From the NCBI RefSeq assembly GCF_000151665.1, contig NW_013171818.1, positions 519,623 to 583,622 on the forward strand: a stretch of DNA of 64,000 nt. The letters run 5' to 3'. The stretch is from Blastocystis hominis (lineage: Eukaryota > Sar > Bigyra > Opalinata > Blastocystidae). The notes under the pieces were generated by a model, which searched no databases, was not told where the DNA came from, and saw only the letters and a program-made list of their open reading frames with translations. Made by a program: the position numbers and the translations under genes. Positions 12,108 to 25,629 of the stretch are shown here, one piece after another; the stretch's first letter is position 1; every line of letters begins with the position of its first letter.

Positions 12108-13149
12108 AGTAATGATTCAGACCTATAGGTAGACTCCCGATAGCAAAAATAAATAAACAAAGCTCTTGGAATTGGAAATAATGGCCTTTCCTCAAAAATA
12201 ATTTATTGTGTTTATTCATTTGGTGTGACCCGAATTTTTGTATCCCCTATTTATTGTGCCATAACCCTATTTATGATTCGTGGTTTACTTTGAGGTAAAC
12301 AAACAACACAGGTTGTCTTTAAACGTTTCTGTCATTTGTTTCGTATTTATGTATTGCGATTAAGTTGAACACGGAATTTAGATAGCTTTCGTCTATACCA
12401 AAACTACGAACGCCAAGGACTATACTTATAGGAATTATTATTCTTTGTAGTACTGGTTTACCATATTTATCAAACCATATGCTTTATAAATAACTTCCAG
12501 TTGGGACGATATCTTTGGTGAGCTTGAGAATAAATACTTAGTGTAAATAAAATAGGAAGTATATTTCAAACAATAGAAAAGAATAAAGATTCCTATGATT
12601 GATGATCTCGATGGTGTCAAGAATGTAAATAACATAATATTTCAATACTACTACAAACATTAATCGGAATTGCTGCGATAAGATTTGGGATTCCTAATCC
12701 TCGGTGAAATGTTTTTTTGTGAATGTGTGGCTTGCAAATATTTATATATTTGAGTTATTTAAGCAGAAATAAGTTAAATACAAAAATCTTATGCTCACAT
12801 AAAGGCAAACAATCAATTCCTTGATTATACTAAAATCTGGATTATGCTTATACTTACTAGTTATGAAATACTATTTGCACAACGATCACATATTTTAGGC
12901 GAAGAATACTGCGAAATGTGACATGCACGCACTTTTTTTCTAGTTCACGTTGATTTTGCCTAATTCAAGGTAAATACTCTCATCCCTCAAATTTCCGTGC
13001 CTTCTATAGAACACCAGAATACAATTGTGAGTAATAATGCCATATTTCTACAAAAACTATATAATCATAGCGTGGGTTGATGAAATAAGAATCAGTATAT
13101 TCTAATTATTATGATTCATGACTAGTTCTAAATATGAATTCTTATCGTT
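12108..13149. other. Diverged spacer of left arm
   Basis: Upstream of the left transporter. It contains a minus-strand ORF (12438-12635) whose peptide resembles that of a + ORF in the right arm (23459-23610), both with 'TPSRSSII' and 'YTK'. This is the only sign of constraint; it may simply be duplicated noncoding DNA. Confidence 0.35.
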
Positions 13150-15019
13150 TAAAGTATTACTAATAATGATATCGAGCTTCAGCTAGACAGAATCGTCCAA
13201 AATTAGTAATGACAATTTTGAAATCAAACAAGTCTCTATAGGAATTGGAAAATTCACTTTCAGATCTCGTTTGGAAAAACCAAATGTTGATCATATTCTC
13301 TTTAGATTGTGAAAGTGATAATACTGAATAGATTGAGTGTTTTGAATGATAAGAATATGGTTGATAATGATACAATGTATTATAAAGAAAGGAATCATTC
13401 AAAGCAAATCACATTTCATATTGCTGATATAACTGTATTCACTAGGGATATCACAATGGAACAGTAAAGAAATGAGAAAAGAAAAACGAAAGTGATAATA
13501 ATTGTAATTTGAAGAATTGATAAACGATATGATGAATGGAGTAGTAAGTGTGACCATATTTGTTTTAGATAACATAAAGACATGGAATGTGGAACATTGA
13601 ATGGTCGAAATGTAGAGATTATTGATATTGAATAAGAGGAAACCAAAATGAAAAATGAAAAATGAAAAATGAAAAATGAAAAATGAAAAATGTGTAATAA
13701 TACAAGATTCGAAGAATAGCTACACTACATCCAAGAGTAGTAAAACACTTTTCTTTGCCAATATAATGATGATACCATTTCAATTGTTTTGTACTGTTAG
13801 TAAATGTATATCTCCATAATGAACTCACAAATCATAGAAAGAATTGATATTGGACACTCTTATATATATATATATATATATCAAAGATTTCATGAAAATT
13901 ACGATTGTACTTATAATACATAATATCTACATCACAATCAGCAATTTGGCAATATGGAAACATAAGACAATAAGAATATGACAAGATAATCTTGTGTCAT
14001 CGATTCCATCGATCCATATTAGTTCTAACACATGGAATCATTGACATATATATATATATATACATTTATGAAATTCGAATACGATAATAAGAATATATGA
14101 TTGAGGAATCAAAGTATAACGAAATTAGCTAAATATGAAGATAATGAAATAGTAATATATGAATTGAGACAATATTGGTATTTTGTTACTACTAGAACTA
14201 TCAATGATACAAATGATTCACATCGTAATAGTAAATTCCATATTACTATTACAATTTATCGATCAAATGATGATCATAATAGTTATGATGATAACAATGA
14301 TGATAACAATGATGATAACCATAAGTTCATGTGTCAATGAATGTACAAACAATACAATTATCATAGTATTTTGATGAATAAGAAATAGAATACAACATAT
14401 ATATTATATAGAATGTTGATTCTTTACACTAATCAAATCATACAGACAAAATTGTATCTAAATTGAAGATATGTTTGAAAAGAAGATAATATTGGATCGA
14501 ATCAATATTGATTCTGAATCGAAACTAGTGATAATTCTAATAGATGACAATAATAATGAAAATGAAAAATATGAAAACATAATGATTGATAATCATAATG
14601 TTGATAAATGTGTTAATAATGTAAATGAATAAGATAACACATTTCTACATCATTATGATGATTATGACGATGACTATGATTATGATGATGATGATGATAA
14701 TTTCTAATGGAATGTAAATGAAATCGCAAAATGAATATGGAATAATTGATTTGAAAGACTAAATGTGATATAGATAAACAAATCAATATGTCATCATTCA
14801 AATTATCTATTGATGATGGAATTATATCGCATCTAGTTTTATAAGAAGTTGTGTATTATAATTCATATATCGATACTATGAAATGTTATCAATGATGTTT
14901 CATTCTTGTATATCACATGAAATCAATTGTAAACAATGATTCTATTCGAAATATGAGAGTATATGACAGATGTATTGTTCCAATAGAAGATAAGCAAACA
15001 AACAAACAAACAAATTATT
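13150..15019 (-). repeat. AT-rich dispersed repeat, copy B
   Basis: Near-identical inverted partner of 20446-22360; its 13840-14780 part also matches copy A. It includes a heptad run (tgaaaaa type) near 13645-13690, a TA tract at 13860-13880 and the TGATAACAATGA minisatellite at 14285-14320. ORFs here mirror those in copy C but match no family I know. Confidence 0.75.
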
Positions 15020-15400
15020 GACCTGCTGGAGGTTTTGAGCGGAATGTTCACTGCCTGTTACGTCACTACCTTACGACCTTGAACTTCTTCCCACTAGACG
15101 ACCTCTGGGATTTGCTTGCTATCCCTTTATGCCACATACCATATAGAGTGGGTTGTTCATAGTAAGTGCTTTGCAAGAATCTTGCTACTTCCTCACAACC
15201 GACCAACTCATCTTCCTCACCAAAAGACATTCCACAACCAATACACAGTATCTACATTTTATCACAAGCCTTCATTTTTTCCTTCCTTCCTTCCTTCCTT
15301 TTTTTTCCTGTGTTCTAAATCGAAACATCCCTACCAAGGCTTTCCCAACCATGATATTCCATAGTCGATCCAATAAAAGATAAGAACCGATTTCATTACT
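15020..15400 (-). mobile_element. LINE 3'-end fragment
   Basis: Read on the minus strand it ends '...cagcaggtcaataattTG' followed by (TTTG)n, the same 3' terminus as the other LINE copies. It carries the (GGAA)n tract of the family's 3' region. 5' truncated, noncoding here. It occupies the site equivalent to 20050-20445 in the other arm, so the insertion predates the inverted duplication. Confidence 0.8.
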
Positions 15401-15600
15401 GTTTCTAGATATGAGAGAAAATCAATCTATGAAAGAATGAAGTGAAGTATACTCATAGTTGTAAAATACAACTATATTTACAAACATATACATACATATA
15501 TACATCGATATCGATTGTTGTTAAAACGAAAAGATAACTAGTATAAATACAAAATGTAAAGAACTGAATACTATGAATATTGAAATGATCTATACACACG

Positions 15601-17384
15601 TCTTATTTGTAACCATGTAAAATCGCATATTATCTAATTAGATATTATTATTTCTTTTATTGCGCCTAGAAATGATCCTATTATTATTGTAATCATACAA
15701 CCGTTTTGCTAATATCAATTAGCTAATTTACAAACATCTTCTATTTTGTTTTCCGTACTATAATTGGCTTTTTAGTTTTCTAAGAAAATTTCATTTATAA
15801 TACAAATTATTCAAGTGTATTCATCAACAACAACAACGATATTAGAGTGTAGTGACTCAATAGAATTTCTTACCACTGATATAATCTGGTCTCTTTTAGG
15901 GATCATAATTGATGAGATCATATCATATGCTTTTTAACTTTAAATACCATATACATAGTTTTCCTGTTATTTTCAGTACTATTGTTTGACATATTACTAC
16001 TTACATTTCATGAATCAAAAGTCACAATATTTCAATCACGGTTATGATCTAACCTGTACATTTATATTCTTGAAATGCTAATCCTGAACTTGTTTAAGGG
16101 ATATGATAATCCAATCAAGATAGCAATCCTTATATGATATTATATCTATGTTGTCACTGTCTTGATACAAGCGATAATATAACCGATGGTAATCAACTTT
16201 ATTGTTTCTATTTATGTAATATTGCTCTTGACTTTAACATAATCGTTTGAATCATCAAACCATTTCCAATCTATCTATTTCAGATTCTATTCAGTGTATT
16301 AAAGAGTAAACATTTTCCCTGATTGCTGCTGAGCCATTTGGTCAGCATTATTGTCTATTGTAGTTTTACTGGGCTTTCTCTAGTATCGCAACATTTTCCA
16401 CAGGTCAATAGCGGCATTCTTCTGATTGTTTCACACTAATATTATCTCCTATTTTTGGTTTTCCATTACATTGTTCTATCAACCTTATGACACATATGCT
16501 CTAAAATACTATAACATCTTGGTCGTCATAATATTACTTATTCTGTTTTACTTTCTTCTACTGTCAATGGCCTTATTTATCATCCTCTCTTTCCCTATGG
16601 TATTACACCCCTCTATCATATATTTAATTCTCCATTAAATCATGCTCTTTTCTCTCACCCTTTTCATAATTACATGACCATCTTTTCGTTTCTTTGGCAC
16701 TATTTTTACTTTTGACTAGTCTGGTCATCTCATCAAAATTCACGATTATGACCTTTACTGTTTTTTCGTTTACTAATGTCCATTCTCCTTTACTTTATTT
16801 TTGCATCATATTTCTTCTATCATAAATATATTTATATAGACCTCGGTTTTTCCATTATGAAATTTAAATCACTTCCTGCTATACAATAATCATGAAAAAA
16901 ATCGAAATGTATATTTTATAGTGAACAGATGATTGTAAAAATGAGATTCCATTGGTGGACAGTCAATATGCGGTATTGGAGTTCCTAAAAAGAGGGTAAT
17001 AGAGTGGCAATGGTGAAATGATGAAATAGAGTAATCGCAGTGCCTTTGAAACGACAGAATGTAGGTTGTACTTTCTAGTAGTCTTTCGGCTTACTTCATT
17101 TTAGTTTCTTTATGTGTAAAGTGTAAGAGAATCGTGTCTGTTTGACATGTTGCGCCTATTTTCGAAACGATAGAAAGAGATTGTCCTTAATTTATGTTTC
17201 TAATGGAGTTATTGGTCAAATTGTGTTTTTTTCATTATGACAAAGCAATTTTCTAACATCGCCTATTTATTTCACTCAAAGCGAACCCTATTCTAGTTCG
17301 AACCCACATCGTTAAATAACAACAAATAATCAATTTCACAAATAAAATAGTATTAACCTCTGTAAGTTTATTCCTCATTTTATA
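15601..17384. other. AT-rich loop DNA without recognised genes
   Basis: Unique DNA between the arms. The ORF at 16426-16638 is hydrophobic and lies in a T/C-rich stretch; I regard it as chance. Minus-strand 3' flank of the fucosyltransferase gene, including a TTTGTTGTT near 17325 that could be a variant 3'-end signal. Confidence 0.35.
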
Positions 17385-18744
17385 TTAATAATCAAACCAT
17401 TTCACGATCTTTGGACAGGATAAGGCTGCTGTTACCTGGCTGAGGCTACTTTTATGGACCCCGATAAAAACATAAGATCTTGTCATAAGAAAGAGATCAG
17501 TTAGTGTAGAATGAACGATAGACTTATTTGCGCCAGTAGAATGACCTCTCACAACTTGACTATTTGACAGTATTTGGATAGGATCAAGTGCCTTGCTTAG
17601 ATATTCCAATGCATAGGAACTATCAGTCCCGATAAATACCGTTTGGTTGCTCTTTCCACTTGATGTCTTTGATAAAGCTCGTATCTTTTCTGCAATTGAA
17701 GGTAACTGATTCTCGCTGACCATAGTAGTTCGTTCTTTGTAATTTGCCATTTTTCCACCACAACGAATATGCGCCGCAACTGAAAACCATTTCGTGGGAA
17801 ACTGGCTTAGCGCTGTATGGATTGAGTTCTGTACACCTTCCGAAGGATTTAGAAGCAGCCTATAAATAACTGCATGATATTCTGCCCAGTGTAGACTGCT
17901 AATAATTCCTAAACGTTTGAACAGATGGAGATTATTTGAAGAGTACAGTGACTGATTACGGCGAAAATCAATAGACACCACATTTGCCTCCGGTATGTCA
18001 AGATAACTGGATGTATAGTTACCGCCACAACCACCCTTGAATGTACAAACTATCAACCCCTTATATCCTTCATAGTACCGCAACTGGCGAAAGCAACTGT
18101 TGGTTTCTTCCCAAAAGCTATCCGGCATTTGTACTATTTAATAAGCAAAAGAAAATAAAACGCAAAAAACGACGACCAAGCAAAATAGCATAAGTGATCG
18201 AATGGAATATGGAAATATATTTATGCCCTAATCCGCCATTGAAACTTCCAGAAATAATATAAAACGTGCCATTTTGAGTAATTCGCTTTAATACATTGTT
18301 GCATATGGAAGAATAGTCTAGCGTATCATCCCAAGGATAGTACTGTATTGCTTTCCAGGTTTTATCTTCATAAGGAGGAAAATATATATTCTTGTCATAT
18401 GTGTGCCCAATAAACGCAGAACTTCCTTTTAAGGCTTCTCGTGTAGATCGATAATGAGATACTGTGGGTTCCGGCAATGAACTACCTTGCCCAACATTAT
18501 GCTTCAAAGTTATTCTTTTGCTAGTTGTTATCGGTTTCTGAGTGGCAGTTTTACAATTATTCAGCTTTCTAGCTGAAACGGCAAAAATTAGCCATTCCTT
18601 GCTTACCCCTAAAAAGAAAGTAAAAAATATGATAATACTATATTGACGTTCTAGTTGAAGATCATACAAATTAAATTGAATGTATAGTACAGGAAATAGA
18701 GCGCTGATGGAAAAAAGCGCAAATCTATTTAAATATTCGAACAT
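17385..18744 (-). CDS. Fucosyltransferase-like type II membrane glycosyltransferase
   Basis: Two exons join through a 28-nt intron (18134-18161) to encode 443 residues. The N-terminus is a short cytoplasmic tail and hydrophobic anchor with a Lys/Thr-rich stem, as in Golgi enzymes. The donor-binding region has 'GGLGHKYISIFHSITYAILLGRRF' in the manner of the GLGNR motif of GT37/NodZ-type fucosyltransferases (split here: GGLGHK, then AILLGRRF). It is followed by 'AAHIRCGGK' (the HxRxGD-like motif), 'VFIGTDSSYA' (the xxSDS motif) and 'TDLFLMTRSYVFIG...SS'. Likely transfers fucose to glycans in the Golgi. The second member at 30128-31902 has the same order of motifs. It lies alone in the loop of the inverted duplication. 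Confidence 0.7.
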
Positions 18745-19849
18745 TCTTAATAGTTACATAAAGTAATATAAAAAATAGGAGGACATAGATAATTTATAAT
18801 GGAGGATAAGGACGGAGAGCCAATAATTATTATCGAATATACAATAGGCATGAATTATTGATTACAAATTAATAGATGACTGGAGAGGAATAGGAAATAC
18901 ATTTCACAATCATCATGCAGTTTTCAAAACTACAATATGAACAATATTGGGAAATTTGTATGTAGTCGATAATCCAGCAGTGTAGAATACGTATTCACAA
19001 TAGTAATCCAGAAAAGCCAGTACATATCGTGTAATAAGCATAATATTTTCTATTTATAGCAATACAATACCAATAAAACAGGTATTCGAATATCATTGCT
19101 GCATCGATACAACAGCACCCTTTATATGATGGTGTCGACTTGTAATATCGAATATATACTACCCTGGAAATTTGAAAATGTAGGAAATAGAAACAAAACG
19201 TGTCTTTGGGTTACTAAACATATACTACTTTATCCCTTGGACTATTTTTATGTATTTCCTCATTTTCTTTTTTGACAATATAAAGAGTCGCTATTTAGTA
19301 CAAACGTTTCACTGTTCACAATCATATATATATATAAGAGTTTATAATTCTCTATTACAAAAGCGCTTCTAAAACTAATGGCATTGCGAAACGTTATCAT
19401 ATTGCTATTTAAGTTTAAACACATGTAATAGCATCAAATGAGTAATAACACAATGCATTTGCTAAAATTACATTTCTATATATCCTAGCTATTCTTTACT
19501 CATATTATCACTATCTCATGATATGCAACATTTTAAGAATATACTGCAATTCATTTCAAGAAATAAACAATTCTGTAAATATATATATATATAATATTAA
19601 GTATTTAGACATAATAAGTCAATACCGCCTACGTTTTCTGAAAGCCATTGAAAGGAATATATCATAAAAGCAATATTACATTACCATTAACGTGCACCAT
19701 AGATATCATTATTCCTTATATATAATAATTGTCGTTAAATGTAAGTACTAAAAAGTGAAACAAGTGTTTCATCAATTGAGACTTATCATAATATTGTTAA
19801 ATCGAGTTATCTCTCGTTAAAAAAAACAAATACACATTGATTTCATTAG
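18745..19849. other. AT-rich DNA upstream of the fucosyltransferase-like gene
   Basis: TA microsatellites at about 19330 and 19580; no coding signal found. The promoter of the minus-strand gene should lie at its left edge, but I recognise no element. Confidence 0.35.
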
Positions 19850-20049
19850 CTACGCCTGTATAGATCATTTCAATATTCATAGTCTTTAGTTTTCTACATT
19901 ATGTATTTATACTAGTTATCTTTTCGTTTTAACAACAATCGATATCGATGTATATATGTATGTATATGTTTGTAAATATAGTTACATTTTACAACTATGA
20001 GTATACTTTACTTCATTCTTTCATAGATTGATTATCTCTCATATCTAGA

Positions 20050-20445
20050 AATAGTAACGAAGTCGGTTCTTATCTTTTATTGGATCGACTATGGAATATC
20101 ATGGTTGGGAGAGCCTTGGTAGGGATGTTTCGATTTAGAACACAAAAAGAAAAAAAAGGAAGGAAGGAAGGAAGGAAAAAATGAAGGCTTGTGATAAAAT
20201 GCAAACACTGTGTATTGGTTATGGAATGTCTTTTGGTGAGGAAGGTGAGCTGGTAAATTGTGAGGAAGTAGCAAGATTCTTGCAAAGCACTATGAACGGC
20301 TCACTCTATATGGTATGTGGCATAAAGGGATAGCAAGCAGACCCCGAAGTCAGCTAGTGGGAAGAAGTTCAAGGTCGTAAGGTAGTGACGTAACAGGCAG
20401 TGAACATTCCGCTCAAAACCTCCAGCAGGTCAATAATTTGTTTGA
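20050..20445 (+). mobile_element. LINE 3'-end fragment
   Basis: Same 3' region as 15020-15400, in the opposite orientation, with the (GGAA)n tract and the terminal 'caggtcaataatttg'. Its tail has become a (CTTG)n/(CTGG)n mixture of about 75 nt instead of the plain (TTTG)n of the partner, so the tail has drifted since duplication. Confidence 0.8.
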
Positions 20446-22360
20446 TTGTTTACTTGCTTGCTTACTTGCTTGCTTGCTGGCTTGCTTGCTGGCTTGCTGG
20501 CTTGTTTATCTTCTATTGGAACAATACATCTGTCATATACTCTCATATTTCGAATAGAATCATTGTTTACAATTGATTTCATGTGATATACAAGAATGAA
20601 ACATCATTGATAACATTTCATAGTATCGATATATGAATTATAATACACAACTTCTTATAAAACTAGATGCGATATAATTCCATCATCAATAGATAATTTG
20701 AATGATGACATATTGATTTGTTTATCTGTATCACATTTAGTCTTTCAAATCAATTATTCCATATTCATTTTGCGATTTCATTTACATTCCATTAGAAATT
20801 ATCATCATCATCATCATAATCATAATCATAGTCATCATAATGATGTAGAAATGTGTTATCTTATTCATTTACATTATTAACACATTTATCAACATTATGA
20901 TTATCAATCATTATGTTTTCATATTTTTCATTTTCATTATTATTGTCATCTATTAGAATTATCACTAGTTTCGATTCAGAATCAATATTGATTCGATCCA
21001 ATATTATCTTCTTTTCAAACATATCTTCAATTTAGATACAATTTTGTCTGTATGATTTGATTAGTGTAAAGAATCAACATTCTATATAATATATATGTTG
21101 TATTCTATTTCTTATTCATCAAAATACTATGATAATTGTATTGTTTGTACATTCATTGACACATGAACTTATGGTTATCATCATTGTTATCATCATTGTT
21201 ATCATCATAACTATTATGATCATCATTTGATCGATAAATTGTAATAGTAATATGGAATTTACTATTACGATGTGAATCATTTATATCATTGATAGTTCTA
21301 GTAGTAACAAAATACCAATATTGTCTCAATTCATATATTACTATTTCATTATCTTCATATTTAGCTAATTTCGTTATACTTTGATTCCTCAATCATATAT
21401 TCTTATTATCGTATTCGAATTTCATAAATGTATATGTATATATATATATGTCAATGATTCCATGTGTTAGAACTAATATGGATCGATGGAATCGATGACA
21501 CAAGATTATCTTGTCATATTCTTATTGTCTTATGTTTCCATATTGCCAAATTGCTGATTGTGATGTAGATATTATGTATTATAAGTACAATCGTAATTTT
21601 CATGAAATCTTTGATATATATATATATATATATATAAGAGTGTCCAATATCAATTCTTTCTATGATTTGTGAGTTCATTATGGAGATATACATTTACTAA
21701 CAGTACAGAACAATTGAAATGGTATCATTGTTATATTGACAAAGAAAAGTGTTTTACTACTCTTGGATGTAGTGTAGCTATTCTTCGAATCTTGTATTAT
21801 TACACATTTTTCATTTTTCATTTTTCATTTTTCATTTTTCATTTTTCATTTTGGTTTCCTCTTATTCAATATCAATAATCTCTACATTTCAATCATTCAA
21901 TGTTCCACATTCCATGTCTTTATGTTATCTAAAACAAATATGGTCACACTTACTACTCCATTCATCATATCGTTTATCAATTCTTCAAATTACAATTATT
22001 ATCACTTTCGTTTTTCTTTTCTCATTTCTTTACTGTTCCATTGTGATATCCCTAGTGAATACAGTTATATCAGCAATATGAAATGTGATTTGCTTTGAAT
22101 GATTCCTTTCTTTATAATACATTGTATCATTATCAACCATATTCTTATCATTCAAAACACTCAATCTATTCAGTATTATCACTTTCACAATCTAAAGAGA
22201 ATATGATCAACATTTGGTTTTTCCAAACGAGATCTGAAAGTGAATTTTCCAATTCCTATAGAGACTTGTTTGATTTCAAAATTGTCATTACTAATTTTGG
22301 ACGATTCTGTCTAGCTGAAGCTCGATATCATTATTAGTAATACTTTGGACGATAAGAATT
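20446..22360 (+). repeat. AT-rich dispersed repeat, copy C
   Basis: The longest + copy. The first 950 nt match copy A; the rest (21656-22360, with a TTTTTCA heptad tract near 21810-21850) is shared only with copy B. No protein family recognised in its ORFs. Confidence 0.75.
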
Positions 22361-23984
22361 CATATTTAGAACTAGTCATGAATCATTAGGAATCACGAAA
22401 TGACATATACTATTCACGTTATAATTTAGCAAAGCATTATATTATATATAGAATGGTAAAAAAAACAAAACAATTCCATATTAACAAAGGCAGGGAGCAA
22501 ACGGTACACATCTGGTATGAATATTAGATAAAAAAGTACTTGATATTCCATTAAAAGTCTGAGTAGATTTCAGGAAAACTCGATAACTCACATATAAAAG
22601 AAAATAACTTCAAAATATCACGTTCTTTACAATATGCTATCGTTCTTGTCAATTCAATTTGTCGATTATCCCTCAATATGGATAAACGGTTTCAAATACA
22701 TCTATATTGTTCTTCATACTCTCGTATTATATCTTACTATTCACTGCGCGATTATCACATAACTGGTCAACATATCTATTGATAACTATTAGTATTAGGA
22801 TTTTCTTTATTATGAACCATTTGCAACATCCATATGGTCCATTACATTTGTAAGGGAAATGTAGTACAACTAACTTCCTCAAGAAACTCTTACATTGCTT
22901 TCGCTCCTCAAAGCCCTTCCTAGAATTATACTCCTTTTTCCTAATTATCTCACTGTAAAGTGTGCCTTATTTCAAAAGTACTGAACTATCTGAAATAGTT
23001 AGAAAGAAATGCCTTATGCAAATCACAAACCTTACTGTCAAGCACCTTTTTGTTCAAAGATGTAATCGCTGTTTGGCAACAGTATTCGGGCATCTAGGCC
23101 GTGCATTAAGGCTATTCTAACCCGGAATAACATATGGGATACATAATAATAATAGTATTCTCTTGATGTATAAAAACTTGTCACGATTCCATTTCAAGTA
23201 AGTATTTTAAAGGTAGGTCTAGCATTTTTTGAGTAGCGACCATTAGTTTCAATCATAGCTTCAATAATCACAGGGTAGATTTGTGTTTCTCGTCAGATTT
23301 GAATAAGTAATACACAACCATTATAACTACCTATTTTCAATTTCATATTTTGGTGAATATTGTCCCTTATACAAATAGAATCGCATTTCGTGAGGCAGCC
23401 ATAATTTCACTTCTTATTCATAAAAGTACGTGTAACATTTGCATTGAATTTGAAATGGATAGTTACTACACACTACGAACTCCATCGAGATCATCAATCA
23501 TAAGAATCTCTATAATTTGTTATTATATGGAACATATGCCATGTTCTATATACACTAAGACTTTATACTCATACTCACCGACAACTCCTTCCAAACTGGA
23601 ACTTATATAGAAGTATATGATTTGTTTAATATAGAACACCAATATTACGTAGAATCCAAGTTTCAATAAGTATAGACCTTGGCGTTCGAAGTTTTGATAT
23701 AGACAAAAGCTATCAAAATTCCGTGTTCTACTTCATTGCGGCATTCAAAGAAAAAACAAATACTTGAAACATTTGCAAACTTCCCTGGTTCAACGTTTAC
23801 CTCAAAGTAAACCACTAAACAGAAGTAGGGCTATGATATTATAAATAGGGGTTATATAAATTATGGTCAGTCGAAGTTGGAATATACACAATTGTTTTTA
23901 AGGAAAAGCGATTTTCTCCATTTCTTCGGAATTTGGTTTCAAACACTATAATTTAGGAGTCTACTATTAGGTCTGAGCAATACT
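22361..23984. other. Diverged spacer of right arm
   Basis: AT-rich. Holds the ORF at 23350-23610, whose end resembles the peptide from 12438-12635 in the other arm. The promoter of the transporter should be near 23900-23980, but no element is recognised. Confidence 0.35.
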
Positions 23985-25588
23985 ATGGGATATACCAAAA
24001 GAGAAAAAACTATTATAGTCCTATCGTTCCTAACTGTATTTTTTGATGTGGCGAACTATGCACTCATTGTGCCCATTCTACCGTTTCTAGTCAAGGAGCT
24101 CAATTCCACTTCCATGCAAGAAGGTTTGTTATTTAGTGCGTATTCTGTCATGCAACTTATTAGTATTATACAGTAATAGATATATATCATTTAGGTTTAT
24201 TGTTCATGGGTCCGGGTAGTGATATTTATGGAAGAAGGCCTTTCTTATTATTATCATTGTTTGGATCGTGTTTTGGTAGAAATAGAGTGACAATATGAGG
24301 GAATAGGTTCTCTGTTTCAAGGAATGTCGTATGCAATGTGGCCACTCATATTCTGGCGAGCATTCACTGGACTGTTTGCAGGATCCCAAATTTTGGTTCA
24401 ATCGTACAAGAGAGTTTGTATTGTGAATTTTAGAGTTGTTGCCGATGTTACTACTGCCGAAGATCGAAACAAATATTTATCTCGTTTAGATGCTTGCATT
24501 TCCTTTGGATATATTATTGGACCTGCCATTGGTGGTGTTTTGGCTCAGGTGAACAATCATTTCCCGATGTATGTTGCTGGAGTTGTGTCGGGTATTGCCA
24601 TGATTGTGGCCATGATCTTTTTGGAAGAATCAAATCCTAAGGTTCTGAAACAGAGAGAACTGAAAGCGAAGAAAGCGAAGAAGAGTGAAATGACAAATGA
24701 CAAAGAGAATAAGGGAGACATAGAAACGGATGCCAAAGTTGAAACGAAGGTCGATGAACAACAAGAGCAAGGTAGACAAGAAGAAGAAGAAGAAAAAGAA
24801 GATCAGCCAAAGCCAAAAGCCAGAGTGAGAGTCACTTCCACGATGGCTCTTTGTTTCATTTACGAATTTTGCATTCGATGGGCCCTTAATGCTTTTGATT
24901 CCCGATACGGTATTTATCTCACTGATAAATGGAACATGAGCTCGATCGCCTATTCGTAAGGAGTTCTTTCGATGAGTGATTTATAGTACCATGGTCGTTG
25001 TTCAGGGTGTATACTGCTTTGGACTACACGCATTCTTTTATCCTTGGATTGCTCAGTATGTGAGCATTCCTAATTTGGCCTCTATCGGAATGGCGATCCA
25101 GTTGGTATCCTACATTGGTATGGGAGCAATCAACAATCTGTGGGGAAATATTGGAGCCTGTTGTGTTTTGTGGATTGGCTACTGCTTTGGTACTCCTACT
25201 TCTGCGTCAATTCTCACTGTAAATAGATTGTGGATGTAGGTATAACACATAGACCACAACCAATCCTGCATTTCAGGGTACAGTTCTTTCTTGGAATAAC
25301 TTAAGCTATTCTTCTTCCCTCATCATTTCTCCTTTAGTGCTGGCTGCTATCTATCCTTACAGCAAAGAAGGTGTCTTTTATTTCTCGGCTCTTATCGCGT
25401 TTATTGGTATGTGTATTATGGCATATGTGAGTACTTGGCCGAATGCTAAGATCATTGGTAAACACTCAACATACAAAGACGAATCGAAGTCGATTGAGCT
25501 GCCTGAAATGAAAGTCGAAAAGTCGGTCGAAGAAGGAGCTGCTGTTCCTGTCGAGAACAAACCTCCCGAAAATGATCGATCCCTGTGA
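23985..25588 (+). CDS. Major facilitator superfamily transporter, intact copy
   Basis: Secondary transporter of the drug:H+ antiporter-like MFS type, in a membrane; substrate unknown. Introns at 24163-24194 (32 nt), 24276-24306 (31), 24956-24986 (31) and 25219-25252 (34) leave 491 residues in one frame. The first helix is 'FFDVANYALIVPILPFLVKEL'. The loop motif A is 'GPGSDIYGRRP', helix 5 has a Gly-rich 'GPAIGGVLAQ', and a long Lys/Glu-rich cytoplasmic loop splits the two six-helix halves. The C-terminal tail is acidic. An exact TGTTTGTT octamer lies at 25622-25629. The inverted partner at 10438-12107 carries two stops. Confidence 0.85.
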
Positions 25589-25621
25589 AAAGAATAAACT
25601 AACGTCTTTTATCTTTTTCGG

Positions 25622-25629
25622 TGTTTGTT
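25622..25629 (+). terminator. TGTTTGTT 3'-end octamer
   Basis: Exact TGTTTGTT 33 nt after the transporter stop codon. In Blastocystis this octamer marks poly(A) addition (established knowledge). Confidence 0.5.

Larger units (their letters stand above)
10438..15600 (-). repeat. Left arm of large inverted duplication
   Basis: Carries, in reverse order and orientation, the content of the right arm at 19850-25588: transporter, a diverged spacer, an AT-rich repeat, a LINE 3' fragment and about 200 nt of shared flank (15420-15600 pairs with 19850-20040). Some parts, such as 13150-14800, are near-identical. Others, such as 12.1-13.1 kb, are strongly diverged, so this is an old duplication with patchy homogenisation and not an assembly mirror. 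Confidence 0.8.
19850..25588 (+). repeat. Right arm of large inverted duplication
   Basis: Mirror of 10438-15600. It starts with flank shared with 15420-15600, then a LINE 3' fragment, repeat copy C, a diverged spacer and the intact transporter. The loop between the arms is about 4.2 kb. Confidence 0.8.

Noticed and set aside
16426-16638. Hydrophobic 70-residue ORF in the loop
   Set aside because: T/C-rich DNA yields Leu/Ile/Phe by chance; no intron structure or family support.
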